Shown here in pieces: positions 16,168-24,868 of a DNA stretch of 63,107 nucleotides; position 1 is the stretch's first letter; each line of letters opens with the position of its first letter. Both the position numbers and the translations under genes were made by a program. The notes beneath the pieces were generated by a model. It worked only from the letters and a program-made list of their open reading frames with translations. It ran no database searches and had not been told where the DNA came from. Source of the DNA: Gammaproteobacteria bacterium UBA5078 (GTDB lineage: Bacteria > Pseudomonadota > Gammaproteobacteria > Pseudomonadales > Pseudohongiellaceae); assembly GCA_002416505.1 (NCBI GenBank), contig DIAM01000008.1, forward strand, positions 2,143 to 65,249, given 5' to 3'.

Positions 16168-17784
16168 ATGCCCCACGAGCAACACCCCGCTAGATCGCTT
16201 CTGAGCCCCACGCAGTTATTGCTTACGCTCGCCGCTCTGGGTTTCGTCTTCCTCGCCATGGTAATCCCTAACCGGATTACATGGCTGGACGCGATGTCCT
16301 TCGCCTATCTCCCCATCGAGATATTCGTCCTGGGTCTTGCCCTATTATTGCAAGGCATCGCGGGCAGTTTACTGCGCGCGCTACTCGCATTGCTTCTCGC
16401 CGCCGGCGTAATATTTCGCATCGCCGACATGGCGGCCTTCCAAGTCTTCTCGCGTCCATTCAACCCGGTCTTCGATAGCTATTTGCTGGCGTTTGGCTTC
16501 GATTTTCTAAAGAGCTCCTTCGGCATCGTTGGCGCCGTTGCCGCGGCAATCTTCGTGACCGGTCTTGCCGCGGCAGTCGTTCTTCTCGCGTTCTTGGTTC
16601 TCGCGCGCCTGCACCGAGTAGTGCGCAGCGCGCCGCGAGTCAGCGGCATTGTCATGCTTGCCGGGGTAGTCGTCTGGGTTGGTCTGAGCACTGCGGGTTG
16701 GCCGCGTGCCTCGCGTTACTTCTACGATCAATTCGCCATGCATGTGAATAGCACCTTCACCAGCATCGCCGATCTGCGTGAGTTTAAGACTGTGGTGAAT
16801 ATCGATGCCTATGCAACCGTGCCGGGAGACACACTTTTCGGGGCGCTGCGCGGCAAAGACGTACTGGTGGTGTTTATCGAGTCCTACGGCCGCACCCTCG
16901 TCGATAAGGTCGAGTATGCCCAATTGTTTCGACCGAGTTTGGAGGAGGCGACTGCGCAGCTAACAGATGCGGGCTATTTATCGCGCAGCGCATTTCTCAC
17001 CTCGCCGACGGTTGGGGGCATAAGCTGGTTGGCCCATGGCACAGCGCTCTCGGGGCTTTGGATAGACAGTCAGGTGCGTTACGACAGCCTGATGATGAGC
17101 GATCGCCCCTCCCTAGTGCGGCTGTTTCAGCGCGCCGGGTGGCGCACGGTAGGGGTGATGCCGGCGATCACTATGGCGTGGCCGGAGGGCGATTACTTCG
17201 GCTACGATCAACTCTATACCGTGCCGGACCTAGGCTATCGAGGCGAGCCGTATAACTACGTGACGATGCCGGATCAATTTACGCTTGCTCAGTTTCAAAA
17301 GTTCGAAAGAGATGCGCAACAACGCGGCCCAATTATGGCCGAGATCGCGCTGGTCTCATCCCATGCGCCCTGGACGCCTGTGCCGACGATGATCCCCTGG
17401 GACGATGTTGGCGACGGCAGCGTGTTTAGCGAGGAGGCTCGTTCGGGGGACTCGGCCGAGGTGGTCTGGCAAGACCGCGATCGTGTATTGAAACAGTTTA
17501 GGGAGTGCATCGAATACGTGATCGATAGCCTAGTCTCCTTTACCAAGACCTTTGGCGATGACGATTTGGTGGTGCTCATCATTGGGGATCACCAGCCCAT
17601 GCCCTATGTGACCGACAATACTGAGAATCGCGACGTGCTCACGCACATAATCGCGCGCGACCCTGCCGTGATGGCCGCCATCGAAGACTGGCAGTGGAGC
17701 GAGGGTATGTTGCCAGCCGACGATGCGCCGGTATGGCGCATGGACACCGTGCGCGATCGTTTCATCGAGGCCTTCTCTCGCTAG
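16168..17784 (+). CDS. LtaS/sulfatase-like membrane phosphotransferase-type protein
   Basis: A 538-residue inner-membrane protein with about five N-terminal membrane helices (residues 15-180) and a periplasmic alkaline-phosphatase-fold domain. Metal-site residues are suggested by VVFIESYGRT (Glu238) and by IIGDHQPMPY (Asp474-His475). The nucleophile should lie in FLTSPTVGGISWLAHGT, but the exact Ser/Thr is not obvious. Family members move phosphoglycerol or phosphoethanolamine onto lipids and glycans, or act as sulfatases. The stop codon shares the CTAG at 17781-17784 with the stop of the convergent methyltransferase. Its closeness to the glycosyltransferase cluster makes an envelope-lipid role possible. 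Confidence 0.8.
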   Translation: MPHEQHPARSLLSPTQLLLTLAALGFVFLAMVIPNRITWLDAMSFAYLPIEIFVLGLALLLQGIAGSLLRALLALLLAAGVIFRIADMAAFQVFSRPFNPVFDSYLLAFGFDFLKSSFGIVGAVAAAIFVTGLAAAVVLLAFLVLARLHRVVRSAPRVSGIVMLAGVVVWVGLSTAGWPRASRYFYDQFAMHVNSTFTSIADLREFKTVVNIDAYATVPGDTLFGALRGKDVLVVFIESYGRTLVDKVEYAQLFRPSLEEATAQLTDAGYLSRSAFLTSPTVGGISWLAHGTALSGLWIDSQVRYDSLMMSDRPSLVRLFQRAGWRTVGVMPAITMAWPEGDYFGYDQLYTVPDLGYRGEPYNYVTMPDQFTLAQFQKFERDAQQRGPIMAEIALVSSHAPWTPVPTMIPWDDVGDGSVFSEEARSGDSAEVVWQDRDRVLKQFRECIEYVIDSLVSFTKTFGDDDLVVLIIGDHQPMPYVTDNTENRDVLTHIIARDPAVMAAIEDWQWSEGMLPADDAPVWRMDTVRDRFIEAFSR

Positions 17785-18590
17785 GTTTTCGCGCCTGTGT
17801 CCGGCAGGGCTAAAAGGTCCGTGTGTCCCACAATGCAGGTACCGCTATTGGCGTGCGCTAAGCGAAACTCTCGCCACTGTGCTAGAGCTTCTTTGTCGAC
17901 GGTCTCTTGCACGGCCTCGGCGATGCCATTGATCAATGCAGTGACTAATTCCGCGTTGCTGCCATCGAGCTGCCAAGGACTAGTGGCGATCTGCACATTG
18001 TAGCCGCGTGGCTCTAGGGCGAGTTGCAAGGCGCGAGTGGCATCCGGGCCTAGGGCCTGCCCGAATCCCTTGTCGCGGCGCTGGTCGCGATTGAAGGCGT
18101 CCAGAACCTGCGCATCGAGCGCATGGGTCGGTTGCCACTGCGTCGTGCCGTCATAGTTCAGCGCGGCATAGAGCCCGGTGCCTTGGGCGGCGATGCGCTC
18201 ACACAGACGCTCAAGAAATTCCTGTGAGGCCAGATCGAAAAGTGCGGAGGCCGTGACGAGGCGCGCCCCACTGAGCGGTAACTCCTCTACCACACTGAGG
18301 TCCGCCTGATGATCCTCGATCACGAAGTCCTGGCCGTGCCTGAGCAGTGCCTCGTCGAGCAGTGCGCCGTCGAGATCCACCAGCCGCCAAATGATGTCGT
18401 CCCCACCGAGGTCGAGTAAGGCGCGCAGGGTAGAGCCGGTGCCTGCGCCGAGGTCTACCGCCAGTCGTGGGGCCAGTGCTCGGTGTTCATCACGAAGTGC
18501 CAGCAAGGCCTTCTGTGCGAGGCCCTTGTCGCGGCCACTAATATCTGCGGGCTCGCGCAGGTCCAGCCAATAAATCGAAAATCCACTCAT
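17781..18590 (-). CDS. Class I SAM-dependent methyltransferase (REPAD-type)
   Basis: A 269-residue cytosolic methyltransferase. SAM-binding motif I is AVDLGAGTGSTLRALLDLG, and motif II is WRLVDLDGALLDEAL. The N-terminal IYWLDLREPADISGRDKGLAQ is a distinctive start that I associate with a methyltransferase family seen beside GT4 glycosyltransferases; this is recollection, not a search result. The acceptor is unknown. Its ATG overlaps the stop of the upstream glycosyltransferase in an ATGA four-base overlap, so both are translated from one message. I infer that it methylates the product of the neighbouring cluster. Confidence 0.88.
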   Translation of the reverse strand: MSGFSIYWLDLREPADISGRDKGLAQKALLALRDEHRALAPRLAVDLGAGTGSTLRALLDLGGDDIIWRLVDLDGALLDEALLRHGQDFVIEDHQADLSVVEELPLSGARLVTASALFDLASQEFLERLCERIAAQGTGLYAALNYDGTTQWQPTHALDAQVLDAFNRDQRRDKGFGQALGPDATRALQLALEPRGYNVQIATSPWQLDGSNAELVTALINGIAEAVQETVDKEALAQWREFRLAHANSGTCIVGHTDLLALPDTGAKT

Positions 18591-19651
18591 GTAACTCTCT
18601 CTGTTCTCTGTGTCATGTTTTCAATGCAGGCGAAGACGGAATTTGCAGTGTCTTGCCATGTGTCTAATTCCTTGGCGGCGGTCTGTGCGCCAGATCGCAG
18701 GCGCGCGTAGGCGACCCTATCGGTTAACAGCGTGCGCAGGGCTTGCGCGAGTGCTTGTGCGTCCTCAACGGGCACTAGGCATCCGGCCGACTCGGGAACG
18801 ACATCGGCCACCGCTCCAGCGCGCGCCGCGACGATGGGCAGGCCATGGGCGAGGGCTTCGGCGAACACCATGCCATAGCCCTCATAGCGCGAGGGCAGAA
18901 CGAAAAGATCTGCGTTGAGATACTCAGGAGCAAGTTCCTCGACACTGCCCAGCAAGTGAATACGAGAGTCCAGGCCCGCCGCGTTAATCTGGTGGCGCAG
19001 CTGCATCGCCCAGAGCGGATCGAACTCCTCGCCGCCCACGAAGCGTGCCTGCCAGGGCAGGTCGGCCAGCATGGCGAGCGCGGCGATTAACACGTCATGG
19101 GCCTTGCGGCGTGTCAGGGTAGCCACGCATAGGAGCACCGGCGGCTCTCCTGCACAGGGAGCGAAGTCGGCGCGGTCGGTGCCGGGTTGCGCCACCGTGA
19201 TTCTGGATTCCGCTATGGCGAATAATTCGGCCAGGGTGCGCGCGGTGCTAGCACTAGTCACGATGACGGCGCGGGCACACGACAGGGCTAGCTGTTCGGA
19301 CTCCTTGAACGCCTGCTGTTGGGCCGCGCTAAGGCCACTCTCTAGTGCTAGCGGGTGATGACATAGTGCGATCAGGCGTAGCCGCTGGGCATGCCGGCTG
19401 GCGCATTGCGCCATGGCGCCAAAGGCGAGCCCGTCCACCAATACGAGTGCCTGATCCGGCAGCCTAGCGAAGATCTCTTCGGTGTGTTGCAAGGCTTTGG
19501 CATCCGGGAAGGGAAAGCTGGCGTCCAATTCGAGGTGCTCGACGCGCAGGCCTAGCCTGCGCAGTTCCACCAGTAGGCGCCTATCATAGCCATAGCCACC
19601 GGTGCGTGCGTCGAGGTCGCCGGGGATCGCGAAATACAGCTGCTGTGTCAC
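18587..19651 (-). CDS. Glycosyltransferase family 4 protein
   Basis: A 354-residue GT-B glycosyltransferase. The C-terminal donor site is RYEGYGMVFAEALAHGLPIVAARAGAV, with the E-x7-E pattern that holds the nucleotide-sugar. The N-terminal half has the loose GGYGYDRRLLVEL acceptor-domain opening. The start is GTG with AGGAG five bases upstream. Sugar and acceptor are not predictable. Its coding overlap with the methyltransferase and its divergent position opposite the RibD-type/MDR/PTPS operon (gap of roughly 80-130 bases) suggest shared control and a shared pathway. Confidence 0.9.
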   Translation of the reverse strand: MTQQLYFAIPGDLDARTGGYGYDRRLLVELRRLGLRVEHLELDASFPFPDAKALQHTEEIFARLPDQALVLVDGLAFGAMAQCASRHAQRLRLIALCHHPLALESGLSAAQQQAFKESEQLALSCARAVIVTSASTARTLAELFAIAESRITVAQPGTDRADFAPCAGEPPVLLCVATLTRRKAHDVLIAALAMLADLPWQARFVGGEEFDPLWAMQLRHQINAAGLDSRIHLLGSVEELAPEYLNADLFVLPSRYEGYGMVFAEALAHGLPIVAARAGAVADVVPESAGCLVPVEDAQALAQALRTLLTDRVAYARLRSGAQTAAKELDTWQDTANSVFACIENMTQRTERVT

Positions 19652-19777
19652 TACCGCTCCTAGTTTGCCGTTTGGGCATATTGTGACCTGTGTGCGCCGC
19701 GATGCCCAGCGTATAAACAGGCAAAGTAGATGGGCTCGCCTTGCCTTAAGTACATGGGCACCTTACCATTCGCCGCT

Positions 19778-20497
19778 ATGCCAACGATAATTTGTGAACA
19801 GATAGAGCAGTGGTTGCAAGATCATCGCCGCAGCATGCAAACACAGCAGCGCCCTCAGGTGACGCTGTGCTATGCACAGAGTTGGGACGGCGCCCTGGCG
19901 TTGAGCCCGGACGAGTCGCTGGCCCTTAGCAATGCCCAGTCCATGCGCCTTACGCATCGACTGCGCAGTATGCACGATGGCATCCTCGTTGGCATCGGCA
20001 CGGTGTTGGCCGATGATCCGCAACTCACCGTGCGCGAGTGCAGCGGGCAGAGTCCGCAACCAATCGTTCTGGATAGTCAGCTGCGCATGCCTCGCGCATC
20101 GCGCCTGAGTCAGTCGCAGGGCCAGCGTTGCTGGGTGATCACGAGCGCGGAGCAGGCGCAGTCTGTGCGTGAGGATATAGACCTCATTCCTGTGGCCATT
20201 GGCGAGCATGGCTCTCTAGACCTTGTCCTCGCCTTGCAGGCACTCTGGCAGCGCGGCATACGTAGCGTCATGGTCGAGGGCGGGGCGCGGGTCATTAGTG
20301 GCTTCGTAAGAGCGGGCCTAGCCGATGCGATCGTACTGACTGTTGCGCCAAGCCTAGTCGGCGGTTATAAGGCCATCGGCAATCTAGGTATTCATAGCAG
20401 AGCACAACTTCCGCGCATCGCGCCACTACACACACAGCGACTAGAGGATGACCTAATCATGTGGGGCAATCTCCACTATCCAGGCGAGGCGCGGTGA
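19778..20497 (+). CDS. RibD C-terminal-domain (dihydrofolate-reductase fold) reductase
   Basis: About 239 residues if started at the ATG at 19778; in-frame starts at 19730 and 19754 are also possible. It contains only the reductase half of RibD, not the deaminase. Signature segments are SWDGALALSPDE, then GILVGIGTVLADDPQLTVRE for NADPH binding, and SVMVEGGARVISGFVRAGLAD. In riboflavin synthesis this fold reduces the ribosyl group of a pyrimidine; stand-alone copies reduce related pyrimidines or pterins. The stop overlaps the next start by one base (TGATG), so translation is coupled to the MDR gene. The standalone form next to a pterin-synthase-like gene argues for a specialised pathway rather than housekeeping riboflavin synthesis. 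Confidence 0.88.
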   Translation: MPTIICEQIEQWLQDHRRSMQTQQRPQVTLCYAQSWDGALALSPDESLALSNAQSMRLTHRLRSMHDGILVGIGTVLADDPQLTVRECSGQSPQPIVLDSQLRMPRASRLSQSQGQRCWVITSAEQAQSVREDIDLIPVAIGEHGSLDLVLALQALWQRGIRSVMVEGGARVISGFVRAGLADAIVLTVAPSLVGGYKAIGNLGIHSRAQLPRIAPLHTQRLEDDLIMWGNLHYPGEAR

Positions 20498-21507
20498 TGG
20501 CGAACACACAGCAACTATGGTTTCTCGGTCCACAATCGGTCGAGACTAGGCAAGTAAACTGTCCCGAGCCGGATGCAGATATGGTGCGCGTGCGCACGCA
20601 TTGTTCTGCCGTCAGCGCCGGCACGGAAATGCTCGTCTATCGCGGCGAGCTACCGCAAGACCTCGCATTGGACGCCGTGTTAGACAATATGCAGGAGAGC
20701 CCCACTTATCCGCTTCAATACGGTTACGCCAGCGTCGGCACTATCGATGCCGTCGGCGCGAATATTGCGCTGGAGCTTCTAGGTAAACGTGTGTTCGGCT
20801 TCGCGCCCCATGCCAGCCATTTCCTGTGCGCCCCGGCCGGCCTGATTCCGATTCCGGACGAGGTGGCGTTCGAGGACGCCGCCTTCCTAGCCAATATGGA
20901 GACCGCCGTGAATCTCGCACAGGACGGACAGGCCCTGATCGGCGAGAGTTTGCTGGTGCTGGGGCAGGGCGTGGTCGGTCTATTACTCACCGGGCTGCTG
21001 GCACGCTTTCCCCTCTCGAAGCTGGTCTGTGTGGATGGCATTCAAGCCCGACGCGAGCGAGCGCAGGCCTTAGGGGCCAGTGCGGTGTTCGCGCCGCAAC
21101 AGGCAGGCGCTATCGCCGCGGCGCTGGGCGAGCAAGGGGCAGACTTGATCTTCGAGCTGAGTGGGGCACCACAGGCGCTCAATCTCGCTATCGATCTATC
21201 GGGCTATGGGAGTCGTATAATTATCGGCAGCTGGTATGGCAGCAAGAGCGCGGCCATCGCCCTAGGCGGCAAGGCTCATCGTAATCGTCTACAGATCAGC
21301 ACGAGTCAGGTCAGCAGCATCGCGCCCGCACTGTCGGCGCGCTGGACGAAGGCGCGGCGTTTCGATGTGGCCTGGGAAATGCTAATGGCATTGCAGCCCA
21401 GTCAGTGGGTCGATAGCCGCTGTCACATCGGTGATGCCGCCACACTCTATAAAAAAATACACAAGACCCCTGAGTCAGTCACTCAGGCGCTGTTCACTTA
21501 CCAATGA
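20497..21507 (+). CDS. MDR-superfamily dehydrogenase (zinc-dehydrogenase-like, BchC-like N-terminus)
   Basis: A 336-residue medium-chain dehydrogenase. The start at 20497 is preferred because ATG overlaps the upstream TGA by one base, with AGGCGAGG before it; a longer reading from 20461 lacks support. The N-terminal HCSAVSAGTEMLVYRGELP resembles the BchC-like subgroup, and the usual catalytic Cys/Asp zinc ligands are not visible. The Rossmann motif is VLGQGVVGLLLTGLL. It probably oxidises or reduces an alcohol or ketone with NAD(P). Position between the RibD-type reductase and the PTPS-like gene suggests it acts on a pterin- or sugar-derived intermediate. Confidence 0.85.
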   Translation: MANTQQLWFLGPQSVETRQVNCPEPDADMVRVRTHCSAVSAGTEMLVYRGELPQDLALDAVLDNMQESPTYPLQYGYASVGTIDAVGANIALELLGKRVFGFAPHASHFLCAPAGLIPIPDEVAFEDAAFLANMETAVNLAQDGQALIGESLLVLGQGVVGLLLTGLLARFPLSKLVCVDGIQARRERAQALGASAVFAPQQAGAIAAALGEQGADLIFELSGAPQALNLAIDLSGYGSRIIIGSWYGSKSAAIALGGKAHRNRLQISTSQVSSIAPALSARWTKARRFDVAWEMLMALQPSQWVDSRCHIGDAATLYKKIHKTPESVTQALFTYQ

Positions 21508-21527
21508 ATTAGAAGAAAGGAAAGCAC

Positions 21528-21911
21528 ATGTATACCGTTGCCGTAACACACGAATTTATCGCCCGCCATTTTCTGATTGGCGGGGACTGGGGAAGCGAAA
21601 ACTTTCCACATGCGCATCACTATGTCATGGAGATTAGCATCGAGGCCGAGCGCCTCGATCAACACGGCTACCTCGTCGACATCGTCGAGATCGAGGCGGC
21701 CATGAAGCAGATCGTCGACTACTATCGCGACGCGCTCCTGAATGAGAAGCCAGAGTTCGAAGGCTTGAACCCAAGCATCGAGCATTTTAGTCGCATCATC
21801 TGCGAGAAAATGCTCAGACTGATAAAGTTTCCAGCGCCGGGCTTCCTCAACGTCAAGCTATGGGAGAACGACAGCTGCTGGGCAGCCTATCGCAAGCAAG
21901 TCGCAGCTTAG
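21528..21911 (+). CDS. 6-pyruvoyltetrahydropterin synthase / QueD-family protein with Cys-to-Glu change
   Basis: A 127-residue T-fold protein. The three zinc histidines are kept (His14, His28, His30 in PHAHHY) and the pterin-anchoring glutamate is Glu113 in KLWEND. The catalytic cysteine found four residues before the second zinc histidine in QueD is replaced by Glu24 (ENFPH), and the LDHHYLN catalytic His region reads RDALLN. A Cys-to-Glu swap is known in PTPS-III-type enzymes, which form 6-hydroxymethyl-dihydropterin; whether this protein does the same is inference. AAGG precedes the ATG. It ends the operon begun by the RibD-type reductase, 20 bases after the MDR gene. Confidence 0.85.
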   Translation: MYTVAVTHEFIARHFLIGGDWGSENFPHAHHYVMEISIEAERLDQHGYLVDIVEIEAAMKQIVDYYRDALLNEKPEFEGLNPSIEHFSRIICEKMLRLIKFPAPGFLNVKLWENDSCWAAYRKQVAA

Positions 21912-21931
21912 TGCTGCGCGCGCCTGCCGGT

Positions 21932-23542
21932 CTAGTCTGTGGAGCGTAGGATTATACCCGGGCGCTCCCCCGTCATCGCGCCATTGAGTAGCACCGCCGC
22001 GCCGTTTACGAACACGTGATGTGCGCCCTTGGCGTACTGATGCGGCGCCTCGAAGGTGGCGGTGTCGATGACCTCCTCAAGATCTAGTACCGCTATATCC
22101 GCGAATGCCCCCACCTCGATTCGGCCTCGCTTGCTTAGGTGGATTCGATCTGCCGGCAGCTTGGATATCTTATAGATAGCAGTATGCAAGGGCACCACAC
22201 CCTCGTCTCTAGAGTAGTGCCCGAGCAGGCGTGAGAAGGTGCCATAGTTGCGCGGATGGGGCATGCGCTCGGTTGGCCCCATGACGCCGCCGTCCGAGGC
22301 GATCATGGTCTGCGGATGGCGCATGATATTGCGCACATCGTCCTCGTCTATAGCATGGAATACCGCATCGCAATTACCGGCGGCAACTAACTCCATGAGC
22401 AAGTCTGCGGCATTGTCTTTGTTCACATTGCGCTCCTGCATACGCAGGATCTCGCTGAGATTGAGGCCGTTGAGAGTGGCGTCGTGGGGGCAGACTGCGA
22501 TGACCACATTAGCCGGGTCGTTGCCGCCACGATCGACTTCGATATTGTGCACGATGTCCATCTTGAGCCTTTGGCGTTGCACGCTGTCCTCCATGCGCGC
22601 GAGTAGTGCCTCACGTCCTCCGTCTAGACTCCAGCCGGGAAATAGAATCGTCAGGCTAGTGGCCGAGGCGGTGTAGGGGTACTGATCGATGGAGACATCT
22701 ACCCCACGAGCAATGGCCTCGTCGACCATACGCAGGGTCTCGGTCGAGCTTCCCCACATCGGCGCGCCGACGATCTTATGATGGGTGATCTGCGTCGGCA
22801 GGCCGCCTTCCTCGCCGATGCGAATCGTCTCGGCGACGCTGGTCAACACCTCTAAGCCTTCCTCGCGCATATGGCTGATATAGATGCCGCCATAGGGTGC
22901 GGCAACCTTGGCTAATTCGACTACCTCTTCGGTAGCGGCGAAACGCCCCGGTGCGTAGATCAGGCCCGAGGACAGCCCGAAGGAGCCCGCCTCCATCGCC
23001 AAAGTGACCTGCTCGCGCATCAGTTGGAGTTCCTCTTCGCTGGCAACGCGATCTTGTTCGCCCACGATGAGCTGGCGAATAGAGCCATGGCCGACGAAGC
23101 TTCCATAATTGACGGCAGAGGGGTTCGCCTCGATCGCGTCGAAGGTGTCGGTGATAGGTAGGGGCGAGTCGCCATCTGGGCCGCCGATTACCGAGGTTAC
23201 CCCCTGGCGGATGAGATTCTCCGCGTCCTGCCAACGAAAGATGTCATCGTCGAGTGTGCCGCGCACCGCATGGCTGTGGATGTCGATGAAACCGGGCGTG
23301 ACCGCCAGTTCGCTGACATCCAATACGAGGGTAGCCGGATGCGCGCTGAGGTCGCCGCCCACCGCGGCTATGCGATTGCCGCGTATGCCAACGTCGCCCA
23401 CGATAGGCATGCTGTCATCGCCATTGTAGATATGCCCGCCGTGCAGTAGCACATCGAACGCCTCGGGCTCTACCTCGTTGTCCGTCTCGCCCGAACATGC
23501 GAACAATGCCGCCATAACTCCAATGCTAAGTAGTGTGCGCAT
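21932..23542 (-). CDS. D-aminoacylase / N-acyl-D-amino-acid amidohydrolase-type lipoprotein
   Basis: A 536-residue amidohydrolase. The start at 23542 gives a lipoprotein signal (MRTLLSIGVMAALFAC, lipid Cys16) with GGGAG upstream. Metal-binding HSH is at residues 89-91 in PGFIDIHSH, and the SDGGVMGPTERMPHPRNYGTF segment with a terminal GAFADIAVLDLEEV matches the N-acyl-D-amino-acid deacylase group. These enzymes hydrolyse N-acyl-D-amino acids or related amides; here it would face the periplasm. It starts 23 bases after the stop of the M20-like gene, so the two form an operon that may handle peptides or acylated amino acids. Confidence 0.88.
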   Translation of the reverse strand: MRTLLSIGVMAALFACSGETDNEVEPEAFDVLLHGGHIYNGDDSMPIVGDVGIRGNRIAAVGGDLSAHPATLVLDVSELAVTPGFIDIHSHAVRGTLDDDIFRWQDAENLIRQGVTSVIGGPDGDSPLPITDTFDAIEANPSAVNYGSFVGHGSIRQLIVGEQDRVASEEELQLMREQVTLAMEAGSFGLSSGLIYAPGRFAATEEVVELAKVAAPYGGIYISHMREEGLEVLTSVAETIRIGEEGGLPTQITHHKIVGAPMWGSSTETLRMVDEAIARGVDVSIDQYPYTASATSLTILFPGWSLDGGREALLARMEDSVQRQRLKMDIVHNIEVDRGGNDPANVVIAVCPHDATLNGLNLSEILRMQERNVNKDNAADLLMELVAAGNCDAVFHAIDEDDVRNIMRHPQTMIASDGGVMGPTERMPHPRNYGTFSRLLGHYSRDEGVVPLHTAIYKISKLPADRIHLSKRGRIEVGAFADIAVLDLEEVIDTATFEAPHQYAKGAHHVFVNGAAVLLNGAMTGERPGIILRSTD

Positions 23543-23565
23543 CCCTAATTCTCCCTGTTGGTATT

Positions 23566-24807
23566 TTAGTTGGCGTTCGCCTGTGTGATCGCGGTGAGAA
23601 AGACGTTTTTGGCCGTGCGTTGCAGAACTTCGATGTCCGCCCACTCATCGGCGAATCCACGCTGACCACCGCGTTCGCTGGAGATTGCAATCGAGAGCGT
23701 GCCCCCAGCAATGGCGACATTCAGATTCGCCGAGCCCGCGTTGGATAGTGCGGGATCCGTCCCGAGGAAGTGGGAGATAGCGATGGAGTTCTGCACTAGC
23801 GAGCTGTCCAATGCGCCAGGTATCTGGCCGGGAGGCGTCTTGGACACCGACTCCATCTCGAAACGAATGCCCAATTCATCCGTCACTTGCGCGAGTATTG
23901 CCTCGGTCTGTCGCTCCATGCTGTCGATATGCTCCGGGTCTAGGGAGCGCACATCGAGGGAGAACCAGCCGGTCTCCGGCTTGTGATTAAACACTGCGCC
24001 GCTACTGAGAATTGCGACGTTGAGTCTAGTGCGCCGGTCGTCGTAGAGAGCGGGATCGGGGATCTGCAGAATGCGATCGACTGCGCGGCCAATGGCTTGA
24101 TTCACATTGGGAAGCCCGCCATTGAGTGTGTGGCCGGGAGGCCCGAAGGCGTGCACGCGCCACCAATGAATGCCGAGCGCGCCATAACTCAGGCTGCTGC
24201 CTTCGCCCAATACATCGACGAAGGCCAGCGTGCGCTCTTCGTAGTCGGCGTACAGGGCGCGCATGCCGCGCAGTCCCGTCTCCTCCTGCGCCACCGCCGC
24301 AAACACGATGTCGTGTTCGGGGGTGAAACCCTGTTCGATTAAGGCGCTGGCCGCGGAGAGCAGTGCGACGGTAGTCAGCGATGTATTCGTGCCCGGCCCG
24401 ACCACTCGCTCATCCTCGATCACTGGCAGGGTGCCCGCGGCGCGCTGGTGCTCGGCCACTGTTGCCAGATCGTCGAGGGTCGCGACAAACACGATAGCCT
24501 TGCCAGAGGTACCCGGAATACGGCCGATGGCGTTGGGACTGGCTGTCACCTCGACGTCTTGCAAACCGATCTCCCGCATAAGGCCTGCCACGGCCTGGGC
24601 GCGTTCGAGCTCTTCCCCCGACGGCGAAATAATTCCTCCGATCGTCACGAGTCGTTGGGCAGAGAGGTCGCGCGTGGCGTCTATCTGAGTCAAGCCGCTT
24701 AACACTGCAGGGTCGTTGAGTGCGCTGTCGAGTGGGCGCTGCGCAAGGCTGGGGAATGACGCGGTCAGCGCGATACAAAGGGCGGCGCAAGGACGCAAGA
24801 AATTCAC
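23566..24807 (-). CDS. M20-family peptidase-like secreted protein with lost metal ligands
   Basis: A 413-residue exported protein (signal peptide about 1-22, MNFLRPCAALCIALTASFPSLA). The fold is M20-like: an EEtGLRG motif (Glu175-Glu176) and a GPPGHT dimerisation-domain motif (His226) are present. However, the first ligand site HxD reads TLD (Thr110), the bridging Asp site GxxD reads GTNT (Asn141), and the C-terminal His site reads GFADEWADIEV. At least three metal-site residues are therefore replaced, and normal two-zinc hydrolysis is doubtful. It may bind peptides or use other chemistry. The flippase-like gene ends 61 bases upstream. Confidence 0.75.
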   Translation of the reverse strand: MNFLRPCAALCIALTASFPSLAQRPLDSALNDPAVLSGLTQIDATRDLSAQRLVTIGGIISPSGEELERAQAVAGLMREIGLQDVEVTASPNAIGRIPGTSGKAIVFVATLDDLATVAEHQRAAGTLPVIEDERVVGPGTNTSLTTVALLSAASALIEQGFTPEHDIVFAAVAQEETGLRGMRALYADYEERTLAFVDVLGEGSSLSYGALGIHWWRVHAFGPPGHTLNGGLPNVNQAIGRAVDRILQIPDPALYDDRRTRLNVAILSSGAVFNHKPETGWFSLDVRSLDPEHIDSMERQTEAILAQVTDELGIRFEMESVSKTPPGQIPGALDSSLVQNSIAISHFLGTDPALSNAGSANLNVAIAGGTLSIAISSERGGQRGFADEWADIEVLQRTAKNVFLTAITQANAN

Positions 24808-24868
24808 GGCTAGGTCTCCTAATCAATTCCCTACATAGTGCCCGATAAGCGAGGTCGGTGCTAGGTCG

